This document shows, one piece after another, positions 46,477-57,642 of a stretch of DNA of 64,000 nt. Every line of letters begins with the position of its first letter. Positions within the stretch are counted from its first letter, which is position 1. The stretch is from Plotosus lineatus (Eukaryota; Chordata; Actinopteri; Siluriformes; Plotosidae): assembly GCA_024760905.1 (NCBI GenBank), contig CM045733.1:64677501-64741500 (forward strand). The letters are read 5' to 3'. The notes below the pieces were generated by a model that saw only the letters and a list, made by a program, of their open reading frames with translations, was not told the origin of the DNA and made no database searches. Both the position numbers and the translations under genes were made by a program.

Positions 46477-46741
46477 CATAGAAACGGGCAGATACAACAA
46501 TGTGACTTCGGTCTTGAGATTTAATCCTTTCTGCCAAAAACATAATCTTAGTTTAATTGAAGATGAAATACATGTACTGCTTTATTACGAAGCCTACAGT
46601 GTTATAATCTTTTAGATTCTTTTAAAGATCTTTTAGCTAAACATGAACTACCCACTATCAAAATATAGTTTTGATAATCTACTGTCTTCAACAAACTCTG
46701 ATGGCTCTCTTTAATCATGGAAGTACTCTTGCAAACTCATG

Positions 46742-46957
<216 letters not shown>

Positions 46958-47072
46958 CATAATCGACGTAATAAGCGTCCTGATCCAATAACACCCCACC
47001 CCAGTGTTTTTGATGTTGCTTCTAGTAACTGGCCATGTGTACTGCAAAAAAATGGTAGATCAAACTTACACC
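46958..47072. mobile_element. End fragment of the GATAAGCGCC-family element
   Basis: CCATAATCGACGTAATAAGC, CAATAACACCCCACCCCAGT and GGCCATGTGTACTGC match the left end of 53192-54019. The fragment is cut by a family-C SINE. Confidence 0.65.
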
Positions 47073-47074
47073 CA

Positions 47075-47357
47075 AGCCATAGTGACTCATCAGACCGGTG
47101 CTTATCCCTGGTTTCCATCGCGTGAAGCGACTAGAAGTTCAACTCCTCCTGGATGGGACGCTAGTCCATCGCAGGATACCTTCCCAGTATATTTTTACTG
47201 GTACCCATTTATACTGCTGGGTGAACAGAGGCACACTTGTAGTTAAGACCTTGCCCAGTCGTCTTAGCACAGTGGGGGGGGGGGGGTCTAACAGGGATTT
47301 GACCACACAACCTCCCGATCATGAGTGCAGCACCCTAACCACTACGCCACCAGCCCC
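47075..47357 (-). repeat. tRNA-derived SINE, family C
   Basis: The minus-strand head reads GGGGCTGGTGGCGTAGTGGT. The copy is full length, with a G run at 47273-47286. A short L2-type tail piece (GGATTAAGCAGTTCAGAAAA) follows at 47363. Confidence 0.85.
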
Positions 47358-47659
47358 TGAGGTAGGATTAAGCAGTTCAGAAAATGAATGAACAAATGCA
47401 GAGCTATTCTCCATTTTTATAAGAATAAAGGTTGTTGACTTCGGGCCACAGACAATATTATTCGTGACATTGAACTCTGGGATTTTTCTCCCTTGCATAC
47501 TTCTCTGCTTCATCTGCTTTTTGCTGACACCATCCGTTTTTAAGTTTCCTGATTTCATGACCAAGAATTATACTGTCACCTCTAGCCTTTTGTCTTTAAA
47601 TAAACTGATTTTTTTTTTTTTTTTTTTTTTGGTTTTTAAAAACCAGGCTTTGTTCTCCT

Positions 47660-48560
47660 TCTCATTGTTACCAAAAACATGGCTGATTGCCTTCTGAAGC
47701 AGCTCTTTCAGAGATTCCAGATTCTTCAGAAGAAGTTTGAAGTTTCTCATTCAGAAACCATTCCAATTTCTTGTTTCTTTCTGCATTCAGTTTGGTATGT
47801 AACCTCAGAGGTGCTCTCATTACTTTTCTCTTCTTTTGGACCACTATCGAACAATACACAGAGCTTGTGCTCTGCAAAACACTCAGCTTTGGAATTGATC
47901 TTTCTCACGTGGGTGAAATTTCTGGTTCTTTATTGGCAAGAATATGGTCTAACCGGTGCCAGCGTTCAGATCATAGATGCCGTCAAGTACTGTTGAGGGG
48001 TTTCTTAAAGTCATAAAATGGTTCCCACTGCAGATAGCTAAAAGCGGGTGCAAAATTCCACCTGCATCAAGCCGTTAAATCAATTTTGTCTACTAAATAC
48101 TTTACAATGGTGGATGGCCAATAGTGCTGGTGTTTGCTAATCCATGCATTGATGTTTCCCAGCACAATTGAGCCCTGTTTTTTTTTTTTTTTTTTTTTTA
48201 CTTTAACAACACATCCACTTAGCTTTTTATAGAAGTTCTTGTTTTCTTGTTGCATAGTGTGAGTTTAGATACTAAGCAGAGCAGTCATCATCCAGTCATT
48301 TACAGGTACCGGATCTATGGCATAATTTGTTGGAAATCAGAAAACCAACACCAATGGTCCTGTCTTCACCAGCACTCCAGAGGAACTGTGTGGCTCTTCT
48401 TCTTCCTGATATTTCCTGACTCCAGGCATCATCATGGCTGATTCTGGTCTGATAATTGTATCACTGTCCTTGGTGGTGTGAGCATTCCATGCTGATAGGT
48501 TTCGAAAATTGCTTTGTTAACTTTTCAATATGGATGGTTAATGTGAAAGCAGTAGCATTA
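47660..48560 (-). pseudogene. LINE endonuclease-domain remnant
   Basis: On the minus strand, decayed blocks follow the order of an RTE/BovB-type endonuclease: WSAGEDRTIGVGFLISNKLC, then ENKNFYKKLSGCVVKV, GSIVLGNINAW (family GDFNA-type motif, with Asp and Phe replaced), SERWHRLDHILANKE (family HWHLIDY-type motif) and LRLHTKLNAERNKKLEWFLN. A poly(A)/Lys run inside (about 48179-48199) and many stops make it non-functional. Assignment is by order of weak motifs. Confidence 0.6.
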
Positions 48561-49256
48561 TCTGAAGCTTTTGTATGGGTGTGCCTATGAACGACGATGG
48601 GACAGTATGGCTGACATGGTTACAGGAAATACCCATTGCATTTTTTTTTTTAGCACTGATGCTTACTGGACAAATTGTACTGCCTCCTACCAGAGCTGTA
48701 GTTGACTTGACTTACAAGAGACTTACAAGTTGCCAGACAAGCTAATAAGTTCAACTCTACCAAGGCCATATCCCTGGCTAGTGGAAAAATCTGTGTGCTA
48801 ACACTTGTCCATGATGTCCACCCAGGCTCCTAGAGTAAAATAGGCACCCTACGTCTCCACTCTGGACTACTTGGTACTTGCATGTAAGCTGGGCATCTCA
48901 TAAAGATGTGGTGTCATATATACAAAAGTGAAGAAATATAAGTTATGTGGCTCACTGTAGGAATAATAAACAGAAAATATTAGCATAGGAAAATCTTGTT
49001 TAAAAACAAATTTTCTGGGGAAAGGGAGAAAAAAACTTTTGCATGACTAATTATAAGCCAAGTGAATTCTCACTGAAAGTATTTCAGGAGTGCTTTAATT
49101 CATCTGTGAGTGGCTCAAGGCACTCCAGTGTAAGCTTATATCCACAGGATTAGATACAGGATTAAACCGGCTGTTATAATTAGCTACAGCAGCTATAGAT
49201 CCTTAGCATTTTGACCAAACATAATATTGTGGTTCCTGAGATCAGGTGAACTGTGC
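48561..49256. other. Intergenic DNA, nothing recognised
   Basis: It may contain more of the old LINE (minus strand) up to about 48860, but no block is clear enough to call. Confidence 0.4.
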
Positions 49257-49660
49257 TGTGTGTGGAGTTTGCCTGTTCTCTCCAGACTTGTATGGGTTTT
49301 CTCTGGGGACTCCAGTTTCCTCCCACAGTCCAAAGACATGCATGTTATGCTCACAGGCTGTTTCAAATCGGCCCTAGATGTGAATTTGAGCGTGAATGGT
49401 CATTTGTGTGTTGCTCTACAATGGTCTGGTTACGTATAGTAGTTAGCGTGTCCACCTCACAACAAGAAGGTTCTGGGTTTGAGTCCCAGGGTTGGAGGGT
49501 TTCTGTGTAGAGTTTGAATGAGTTTCCTCCAGATACTCCAATTTTGCTCCCACAGTCCAAAGAGATGCACGTTATGCTAATTGGGTGTATGGTTTGGCTA
49601 CAAGTCATATGCCATGCCAACTATGAAATGCACAAGTATGATATTGGCCTTTGGTGTGAA
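49257..49660 (+). repeat. Two partial V-SINEs head to tail
   Basis: The first (49257-49425) has TGTGTGGAGTTTGCCTGTTC and CCCACAGTCCAAAGACATGC but no head. The second (49436-49660) starts with TAGTAGTTAGCGTGTCCACC and CAACAAGAAGG, then the core with CCCACAGTCCAAAGAGATGC. Confidence 0.75.
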
Positions 49661-49795
49661 CGAGTGCATGAATATGTGTGTGCATAGAGCTAGCACTCTA
49701 TCTAGAGTGTATTCCCACCTCACAACCATGATAGTTTCCAGATCACCTGCAGTCTTCTCCAGGATTAAAGCTTTTATTGAAGATGATTTAAATGA

Positions 49796-50028
49796 AAATT
49801 GGGTTATCAAAGGCCGGTCGTGTCCGTCACTGTCTATGGTGTGAGGCATGTATAAGAACCATTGCTGACTTTCGACAAGAGTAACTGCATAACCGTCAGC
49901 TTGTTTCCTCCCCGCGATGGCCTGGCGAGCTGTCCAGGGTGCACTCTGCCTTTGCCCGGAGTCAGCTGGGATGGGTGCCAGCCTTCCCGAGACCCTAATT
50001 CGTATTAAGCGGTTACAGAAAATGAATG
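49796..50028 (+). repeat. SINE-A, L2-type end, head missing
   Basis: The copy starts at AATTGGGTTATCAAAGGCCG and is well preserved to the tail ACAGAAAATGAATGAATGG. Confidence 0.85.
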
Positions 50029-50401
50029 AATGGACATAAATGAATAAAAGAATGAATGAATTTCTTTGCAAGATATTTGCTGAGAAAGCTTTTCAGAATC
50101 GTATATTGACTCTAGTGCTGCATTCATCCATTCATTCCACTGCGACAATTTATCTATCAAGTCGGCATCTGTTACATTTTCTTCTACTTCCAGGATTCTG
50201 TGCAGCCTTTAAATATGGCTGATGACTACCCTTTCCAATCTCTCCTCCACAACTCAACAACTACTTATTGGATTCAGCTGCTTCAGGTTGTTTGAGTTTT
50301 AAGTTTCCTTGTTTGCCATTCCCTCCCAGTAATACCAGTACTAGTCCGGTCCAGTTCTTTAGCCACATCATTATTTTGGTGCTGTTCATCCAGTTCAGTT
50401 C
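50029..50401. other. Intergenic DNA, nothing recognised
   Basis: No gene or nameable repeat was seen. Confidence 0.5.
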
Positions 50402-50727
50402 ATTTTCTGTAACCGCGTAATCCTCATTAGGGTCAAGGGGAGGCTGGTGCCCATCCCAGCCAATTTCAGGCGAGGGCAGAGTACACCCCGAACAGCTTGC
50501 CAGGCCATCGCAGGGCAGAAACATGCTGACGGCTTTGCAGCTACTCTTGTTGAAAGTCAGCAATGGTTCTTTTTCCAGGAACCTCACACCATAGACGGTG
50601 AGAGACATGGCCGACCTTTGATTAGTAAGCTGCACTGGGGGATAGTGACAACCTGTGGTGAGTGGGGCTTGAACCCTAACCTTAGGATCAGTGATCCAGC
50701 GCATTTACCACTAGGTCATCACTGCCC
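50402..50727 (-). repeat. SINE-A, L2-type end
   Basis: The minus-strand copy is full length; the head ends GGGCAGTGATGACCTAGTGG and the tail starts TTTTCTGTAACCGCGTAATC. Confidence 0.85.
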
Positions 50728-50840
50728 TGTTCATTCATAATTTTCCATCTTTGCTTGCTTAAACTCTGCTTTTGAGCATCGCATGCTTAGTGCTTAAAAT
50801 CATGCCTGATTTTAATTTTATTTTTCATTGGCTTATTTTT

Positions 50841-50871
<31 letters not shown>

Positions 50872-51229
50872 GCTGTGCATGCATCCCGCCTTGCACTTGG
50901 TATTTTTCAATGCAGCTATATTATCTCCTTATATATTAATCTTATATGATAGAGAAATAAGTTCTAAGCACAAAAGGAATAAAATATAGACTGAAACTGA
51001 AGATGAATTCTTAAAATTCTCCTTTAGTACTGAGATGTACAAGATTTTTGCAACAGTTAACTTTAAAATGCATAAAAACCCGAAGTCTCCTCAGGCAGGG
51101 ATCACATAACTAAGTGTCTGGGAATCAGGCGTCTTCCTCAGAGGAAAGTGTGCAGTACTTCATTTCAAATGGGCCCTGTCCCATTCTCCTGCTGCTAACC
51201 GAGCTCCAGCAGAGAGATCGAGTGAAATG

Positions 51230-51271
<42 letters not shown>

Positions 51272-51334
51272 ATTTAAAAGTTATGTAGCTATGTAGCTAA
51301 TGCCCAAAGAGAAACATTAAAGCACCAGTCATGT

Positions 51335-51338
<4 letters not shown>
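50728..51338. other. Intergenic DNA with poly(T) and (GA)n
   Basis: A T run lies at about 50846-50870 and (GA)n at 51232-51270. No gene is supported. Confidence 0.5.

Positions 51339-51415
<77 letters not shown>
51339..51415. repeat. (TA)n abutting a Tc1-like terminus
   Basis: About 38 TA units directly touch the Tc1-like left end, the same arrangement as at 7136-7215. Confidence 0.95.
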
Positions 51416-51421
<6 letters not shown>

Positions 51422-51640
51422 CTCCATAATTATTGGCACCCCTGGTTAAGATGTGTTAAAAGCTTTAAAATAAATTACATTTTTTTAACTCACACTGAAA
51501 ATTATAGAAAAATGTAACCCTCAACTCAAAAGAATTTTAGGGGGGGGAGAATAATTATTTTTTCTCAACTATTGGCACCCCTAACGATTCCTGAGAAATA
51601 AATGTACCATAATTGAAGTATTTCTGTCATTTCTACAGTA
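51416..51640 (+). mobile_element. Tc1-like left-end fragment
   Basis: GTTCTCCATAATTATTGGCA and GTTAAGATGTGTTAAAAGCT give the terminus. The following 200 bases match 7216-8575 once the two insertions there are removed, which makes this the empty-site reference. The match ends at about 51640. Confidence 0.85.
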
Positions 51641-51663
51641 GTTTCCGAAGTTGCTCAGTGTAT

Positions 51664-52118
51664 TGCGGCACAGTGGCATAATGGTTAGCACACCCGGCTC
51701 AAAGCAAGAAAGTCTTGGGTTCAATTCCCAGCATGAGAGTTTCTGTGTGGCGTTTGCCTGTTCTCCGTGCTTGGTTTCCTATAGGGATCCGGTTGCCTCC
51801 CACAATCCAAAAACATTCACAGTAGGGTGATTGGCTGTTCCAACTCTCCTCAAGGTGTGAATGATTGTGTGAGAGTTGGCCCTGTGATGGCCTGGCAAGC
51901 TGTCCAGGGTGTATTTTCAGGCATATCCAACTGGGAAGAGACCCCGTGGTTGACTTAGAACATGCTGGAAGAGCTATGTCTCTTGTCTGGGAACGCCTCG
52001 GTGTCCCCCCTGGAACAGCTAGAGGAAGTGGCTGGGGAGAGGGACATCTGGACCTTACTGCTTCGGCTACTGCCCCCGCAACCTTGGATTAATAAGAAGA
52101 AGATGAATGAATGTTTTG
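51664..52118 (+). repeat. V-SINE fused to a Rex3-like 3' end
   Basis: Bases 51664-51914 are a V-SINE from head (GCGGCACAGTGGCATAATGG) to GAGCTGTCCAGGGTGTA-type sequence. At 51915 the sequence changes without a spacer to a Rex3 3' end (AGGCATATCCAACTGGGAAG, GGTTGACTTAGAACATGCTG, GGAAGTGGCTGGGGAGAGGG) ending in GAAGAAGATGAATG. Confidence 0.8.
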
Positions 52119-52154
52119 CTTGTTTGTGTTTTGTTTTTTAATAAATATTTGAAA

Positions 52155-52497
52155 GAGGCAGTGGTGGTCTACTGGTAAGGTGCCGGATCCCAAGGTTGGG
52201 GGTTCAAGCCCCGCTCTCAATGAATTGTCATGGTCCCCCAGTGCAGCTAACTGGGTTATCAAAGGTCAGCAATGTCTCTCACTGTCTATGGTGAGAGGTG
52301 TAAAAGAACCATTGCTGACTTTCATAAAGAGTAGCTTAGCTGCATAGCCGTCAGCATGTTTCTGCCCTACGATGGCCTGGTGAGCTGTCCGTGGTGTACT
52401 CTGCTTTGTCCAGAGTCAGCTGTGATGGGTGCCAGCCTCCCTGCAACCCCCAATGAGAATTAAGTGGTTTAGAAAATGAATGATTGAATAAATGAAT
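52155..52497 (+). repeat. SINE-A, L2-type end
   Basis: The copy has a full head (GGTTCAAGCCCC), body and tail ending AGAAAATGAATGATTGAATA. A short internal duplication reads AGAGTAGCTTAGCTGC. Confidence 0.85.
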
Positions 52498-52954
52498 GAA
52501 TTTATATTCATTATATTACTCTTTATATATATCTAATCCCACAAGCTGAAGGTACATGATTGTGATATTGTGGATTCAAAGCACTCTTAGCTCAAGCCTC
52601 CATCAAGGAGAAGTTAAAGTTCTAGTTACTTCACACTAAGGAATCCTGGGCTATGAGTAGGCTTTGGTGTAAAAGTTCAACAGACATTAACCTTTACAAA
52701 AGAACTACTATGGCACAAACTGCTGAAAAAGTTAACCTCTTAAAACCCTATTGACCTCATTTTTATTATTGTTTTGCCAAAATTCTTCCTGTTTGAAAAC
52801 CAACATTAGATCAGTAGTTCTCTTTTGAGAAGAAAGCACTGTTTAGAAAAGACCAAACAAGTAAGACCGAGGTTTTGGTCTTAGTAGGTTAATGCTGGCC
52901 ATGGTAGAAAGAGAACACAGTGCATTGCAGATGACCATTATAGATTATAACCAC
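52498..52954. other. Intergenic DNA, nothing recognised
   Basis: No gene or nameable repeat was seen. Confidence 0.5.
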
Positions 52955-53190
52955 AAACCAGTCAGTGTGCTCATGCTTGACCCCTGGAAACCACTAAAAA
53001 TGCTTATAATTGGATTGTGGATTTAATGTGGATCTTGCGCTTACCTGTTCCATAGTGAACGTTGTTGCCAACCAAGTACACCCGATTATGGCTATAGTGT
53101 TCATTAATGGAAGTAGCCTCTTTCAGCTAATGTGCCCTTCTGTACTGCAAACACTGTTTAGGAACGGTTTGAGGAACAGTGACCCCCAAA
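52955..53190 (+). mobile_element. Tc1-like remnant, host of the next element
   Basis: CCAGTCAGTGTGCTCATGCT, then ATTAATGGAAGTAGCCTCTT and TTAGGAACGGTTTGAGGAAC follow the catalytic region of the same subfamily as 36915-37160. It is interrupted at 53191 by the GATAAGCGCC-family element. Confidence 0.7.
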
Positions 53191-53191
53191 C

Positions 53192-54019
53192 CGTAATAAG
53201 CACTCTGCTCCAGTAAGCGCCAACCCCACCCCAATGTTTTTTATTTTACATCTAATAACTGCTTATGTGTACTGGGAGCAAAATCGTAGCTCAAACTTAA
53301 CAATTTTATTCAATCTCTGTAACAATAAAAATAGGCCTTCACTGCCTGTAAAAGTGAGTTTACGTGGTATTTCAAGACCCCCTGCCACTGGGGAATATCT
53401 ATAATGTTCACCAGTAACAACACGTTTGATTGTTCCATTGTGCTTTAAAAAACAGAAAAATATATTGCTGTGTTCTCTTGGTAAATGTCCAACAACTGAT
53501 GAACTATTAGAAACTGCTACAGCAAAACTATGAGATGGTCTGAATGAATGGAGTGATGACCCAGATATGGACCTATCAGAAAGTGATGACGAGTATTTTT
53601 CACCCGATTATCCTGCTCCCTAACTTCATAAATTTAAATATGCTCCTGGCCATGTGCTTTTGTTTATGTTCGTGTTGGTTGGTTCAACGTGCCATAAGCT
53701 AAAGTTGACATTCGTGTTGATTGGCTCAATTTTAATTCCAGGAAAATGTTTAAAGGAGCAGCACTGGAAGGGAAAAGTAAGGGGACTCTTTTTAATCATG
53801 CTGTTTTCTGTTTATTTTCAGCTTTCATGTAAGTAGTTTGGTTGATGCCACAAAATGAATAATACAAATACCAGTAAAACTGTTTTATTATTCTGTTATT
53901 ATTCATGTTTTCCTCCTCGATGGTAATAAGCACTTACAGTTCCAGTCCGCTGGTTACATTTTAATAAGCGCCCACCCACTCCGATTTTTTTTAAGTGCCC
54001 TGGACGCTTATCATGTTGA
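53192..54019. mobile_element. Non-autonomous DNA element (GATAAGCGCC family), second copy
   Basis: The left end CGTAATAAGCACTCTGCTCC and the right end GGACGCTTATCATGTTGAA match, in reversed orientation, the ends of 7706-8533. The plus strand carries the same short frame, NEWSDDPDMDLSESDDEYFS, with a stop just before it and a TAA after it (about 53540-53622). It has an ATTGG at 53720-53724 and a changed GTTGG at 53678-53682 where the other copy has ATTGG. Confidence 0.7.
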
Positions 54020-54147
54020 ATATGATATGAGAAATGTACTGGGCAATGTACTTGTTCAAATCATGGAGACTAGACCCTATTGTTGTTGGAATTCTTCTGT
54101 CTTGAGTAAAAATGCGGTTCGCACCATGGATCAGTTCATGGTACTTC

Positions 54148-54417
54148 GGGCGAGGGCAGAGTATACCCTGGACAGCTTGCCCGGCCATCACAGGGCAGAA
54201 ACATGCTGACGACTTTGCATCATTCTCTTGTCAAAAGTCAGCAATGATTCTTTTACATGCCTCACACTGCAGACAGTGAGAAACATGGCCAGCCTTTGAT
54301 AACCCAGTTAGCTGCACTGGGAGAGTGGGACAGTGATAGCCTGTTGAGAGTGGGGCTTGAACCCCCACCCTTGGGATCAGTGATCCAGCACCTTTTACCA
54401 CCAGGCCACCATTGCCC
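54148..54417 (-). repeat. SINE-A, L2-type end truncated
   Basis: The minus-strand head (GGGCAATGGTGGCCTGGTGG) and body are clear; the tail stops after GCTGTCCAGGGTATACTCTG. Confidence 0.85.
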
Positions 54418-55805
54418 AAATTTGTGTCCACACTTTACGGAGGAGGTGGAGTATCCTCTCCCGGGCCGAAGCCTGGGCCAGAATATGGAGATCCTAGGTT
54501 GCGCAATCGTCAGGATCCCCCTCTCTGCCTTGCTCACAGGGTCCAAAGGAATGTGAAGCATGACATTTGGCATCAGTTTGGCTGCGGGAGATTCCGGAAT
54601 GCTGTTACTTGTAGCACTGAACTCTCTGCAGGTCCCCACTCCTGATCTGAAGGTTTACTACTCTCCCTCACATGGTTTGGCCCATCAGCTGAGATGATTT
54701 ACTGGGGTGTTGCCCTTGGAGCCAGCACATGAGAGCTTTGAGAGATAGATGAGAACCGGTTGTCCGGCCACCCGACGAGAGAGGGTGTAGCTGTGGGCAG
54801 ACAAGGGTACTATCTCTATCCAGATCTCTATCCCCCTACACCTCAATATACCTTATAACTTACAGGAATTTAAGGATGTGCGACACATTGCTTGGTGTCA
54901 GGTACCACAGCACACCTTCCAAGGACTTGTGGAGTCCATGCCTTGTGAGGTTAGGGACATTTTTCTGACATAGGTAGTACCCAAACAGTAATAGGCATGT
55001 GGTTTTTAAAGGTTTTTTAATAATATACATAATGGGAAACATCATTTACAACATTGCATTATCTCACAAAAGGTATGCAGTTACCGAATTTTCCCTCAAG
55101 TTTTTGAGCACAAGAGAAATTTATACACTTGCAGTGTTTCCAATCTCAAGCCAGAACTTCAAGTGGAAACTACAATATAAACAGATTTGACAGCCTTCTC
55201 TCGCCAGTATACCACTTGTGGATTTATAATAGCCCCAGAGTGTCTGTATCTATTCTCCCTCAGGTTTTCAATTTCTCAGCATTACTCCCTGAGGTCAGAC
55301 AGGTCAAGCACACAGAATTAAAATGCTAAATATTGATCACAGGGTGACAAAGGACACGGAAGCTGGGTGTACAGAGAGCTTCTGACCCCTCTCTAATGAA
55401 GTTGCCATCTTCTGCCTGCTGCAGGATGCATGAGGCTGCTGGCTGTGTGTTTGTCATCCTGTTTCAAAGCTAAGCAGCCCATCTCCTTTCCTTTTCAGAT
55501 AGGAAAAACCACGTGGGTGAGTCAAGGAGTAAGGGTTTGTTCTTAGGTGATGATAAAAGTTGTTAGATTTTTTTAACCTATAAAGGGAAGAGAATTTCAC
55601 TAGCAGTTTAAGGAAATTTAACTGTGGAGTGGGCCCTTGTGGGCTCTAATGTGAATTCCACACCTTAATTATAACTTTTTTCTTTCAGCTTGCAATGTTC
55701 TGTCTATGTGGGAGTTTAATATCTTATGTGTGTTTCAGAATTGCTGAGATGATCTTCAGCAGACATATAGGCATTATTTTGAATGTTATACTGTATATTA
55801 TAATA
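54418..55805. other. Intergenic DNA; GC-rich start of unknown origin
   Basis: Bases 54420-54660 are GC-rich and open on both strands, for example 125 residues on the minus strand ending near the SINE. They look like an unidentified mobile-element piece rather than a host exon, because no splice signals flank them. The remainder to 55805 shows nothing. Confidence 0.4.
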
Positions 55806-56279
55806 CAGGGATCCCTCGCTACTTCACGCTTCAATTCATGCATCGCATTTTTTTTTAAAATATTCATTGAATTAAAAAATAAGGAAATTAAGGAAGAATA
55901 GGTGGAAATGTTAAGGAAAATGCCACAAAACAAGGCAAATTATGCAAACAAAAAACCCCAAACAAAAACTAAAAACAACCCAAAACCCCCAATCAAAACT
56001 GCTTACATTGTTATGTGAGGTGTGCATCTGGGTGCGTGCATGCACACGCATCTGTATGTGTGTGGGTATTTATATTTTATTTACACCTTATGCGTTATTT
56101 TTGAATTTTTAATTGTTATTATAAGCATTTATAGCATTGAATATGTATTTAATGATACTGTATACACATATACTGTACATGTACGTATACATCAGCCAGG
56201 GGTCGATCGCACATCTCGGAATTCGGTGGTCACGGGGGGATCTCGGTCCCAATTAACCGCTGAAAGTGAGGGATCCCTG
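55806..56279 (+). mobile_element. CAGGGATCCCTC MITE, complete copy
   Basis: The termini CAGGGATCCCTCGCTACTTC and CTGAAAGTGAGGGATCCCTG are nearly perfect inverted repeats. A TA precedes the left end (55804-55805). It is 474 bp with no ORF. Confidence 0.85.
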
Positions 56280-56357
56280 TCTATAAAAAAATCTAACACC
56301 TTTTGTCAGCATCTAAGAACAAATCTCTGTCTAATAGTAAAACAAATCAATGTACTT

Positions 56358-57486
56358 CAGTCGGCCCTCTACTTACAAAAACCTCTGAATACAAAAAATC
56401 CAGGTTACGAAAAATATTTTCCTAAATTTTCGTCCTCTGTCTACGAAACAACTTATTACGAAAAGCGTCAAACACGCCATTCAAAAATTCAATCGCGTTA
56501 TTCAAACATTCAAACAATGCGCAAGTTGTTCTCTCATTGGCTGTCTCCAAATATCCCACCCCGCTATCCTCCCATTGGCCAGGAGGGAGCTGAATCTCCA
56601 TAGTACTGCACCCATAAAGCTTGTTTGTCACACGCGTAAAGGAGAGCTGTACTGTTGGTTCGTGAGTTTCGAGAGTGTTCATTGCAATTTATTTTTTGTT
56701 TTTTAAGTTGTTTTATTCAGTAAATGTTTAATAAATGTGGTGCACTCCGCCAAAGGTGGGCAAAACACGGCTCATCCGGACCTCCGATCCCTCAAGCAAA
56801 TGAGTGAATGTTGAGTACTAAACGAGTGTTCAAAGTGCACTTGCCTGCTTGACAGATTGGAGGTCCAGACATGCCGCGCCGCATCTCGAAATCTCCGGCG
56901 TTGGCTGCGTCGGAGCGTGCCACGGAGCGAGCCGAGTGTGGGCGGCGTCGCATCTGACACAAGAGCCCCCGAGACGGGGCGCGGCTCATCTGGAGCTCCG
57001 ATCCCTCAAGCAAACGAGTGAATGTTTAGTACTAAACAAGTGTTCAAAGCGTACTTGCCTGCTTGACATACGGAAGTCGGGACAAGCCGCGTTCCATCCC
57101 AAAAGCTCCGGTTTCAGCCGCGACGCACTCGGCGGAACGCATCACAAATGTTTAATAATGTTTAATATTGTTTGGTTTGGTTGATAAAAAAAATGGGTTA
57201 ATAAAAAATGTTTAATAATGGTTTAATTAATAAATATGTTAATAAAATGATTTAATATGTTAATAAAATGTTTAAATGGTTTAAAAAATAATTTTCTTTT
57301 ACTTTTAACACATATTTCATCCAAAATTGGTGTACTTTTGTAATTTTTAAAGGGTTTATGGGGTAGTCTTGGGAGCCTTGGAACGAATCACGCGTTTTAC
57401 ATGTAAAATGCGCCTCTACTTACGAAAACTCCAGGTTCCGAAAAAGGCTCCGGATCGGATTAATTTCGTAAGTAGAGGGCCGGCTG
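56358..57486. mobile_element. CAGTCGGCCCTCTACTTAC element, 1.13 kb
   Basis: The termini CAGTCGGCCCTCTACTTACA and inverted CAGCCGGCCCTCTACTTACG differ at two positions; TA follows the right end. Two ATTGG boxes lie at 56536 and 56574. The interior is CpG-rich at 56840-57140 and carries a 214-bp tandem duplication. No transposase is visible. A related element starts at 63797 and a fragment is at 34645-34772. Confidence 0.75.
56769..57147. repeat. Tandem duplication, period 214 bp
   Basis: Unit 1 starts GGCTCATCCGGACCTCCGAT at 56769 and unit 2 starts GGCTCATCTGGAGCTCCGAT at 56983. Both contain TCAAGCAAA(T/C)GAGTGAATGT, CTTGCCTGCTTGACA and a CpG-rich end. Unit 2 is about 165 bases, shorter than the first. 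Confidence 0.85.
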
Positions 57487-57575
57487 TATTACTATGTGAT
57501 AGTGTGACCATTATATAGCAAGATAAATATAATTGTTAGTGAAACATATAGATAACCAGTATAACACTTTAATAA

Positions 57576-57608
57576 GAGCGAGAGAGAGAGAGAGAGAGAG
57601 AGAAAGAA

Positions 57609-57639
<31 letters not shown>

Positions 57640-57642
57640 GAG
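57576..57642. repeat. (GA)n microsatellite
   Basis: About 33 GA units with a few interruptions. Confidence 0.95.

Larger units (their letters stand above)
45284..46740 (+). pseudogene. Old LINE ORF2 C-terminal remnant, with two insertions
   Basis: The frame FDAMVKPILC is interrupted by an RTE fragment and resumes as YGSEIWGVTYCKIIEQFQIK, then MVLGECGRFPLLLTYMTRAV. It later reads SKCSSY, FRNCLTKFRCGHFGLSIETG and, after a SINE, RYNNVTSVLRFNPFCQKHNL and IEDEIHVLLYYEAY. The order YGSE.WG, ECGR.PL, KFRCG, IETGRY, IEDE.H is what I know from the ORF2 end of I/Nimb/jockey-type LINEs. Stops and a few frameshifts show it is old. Confidence 0.75.
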
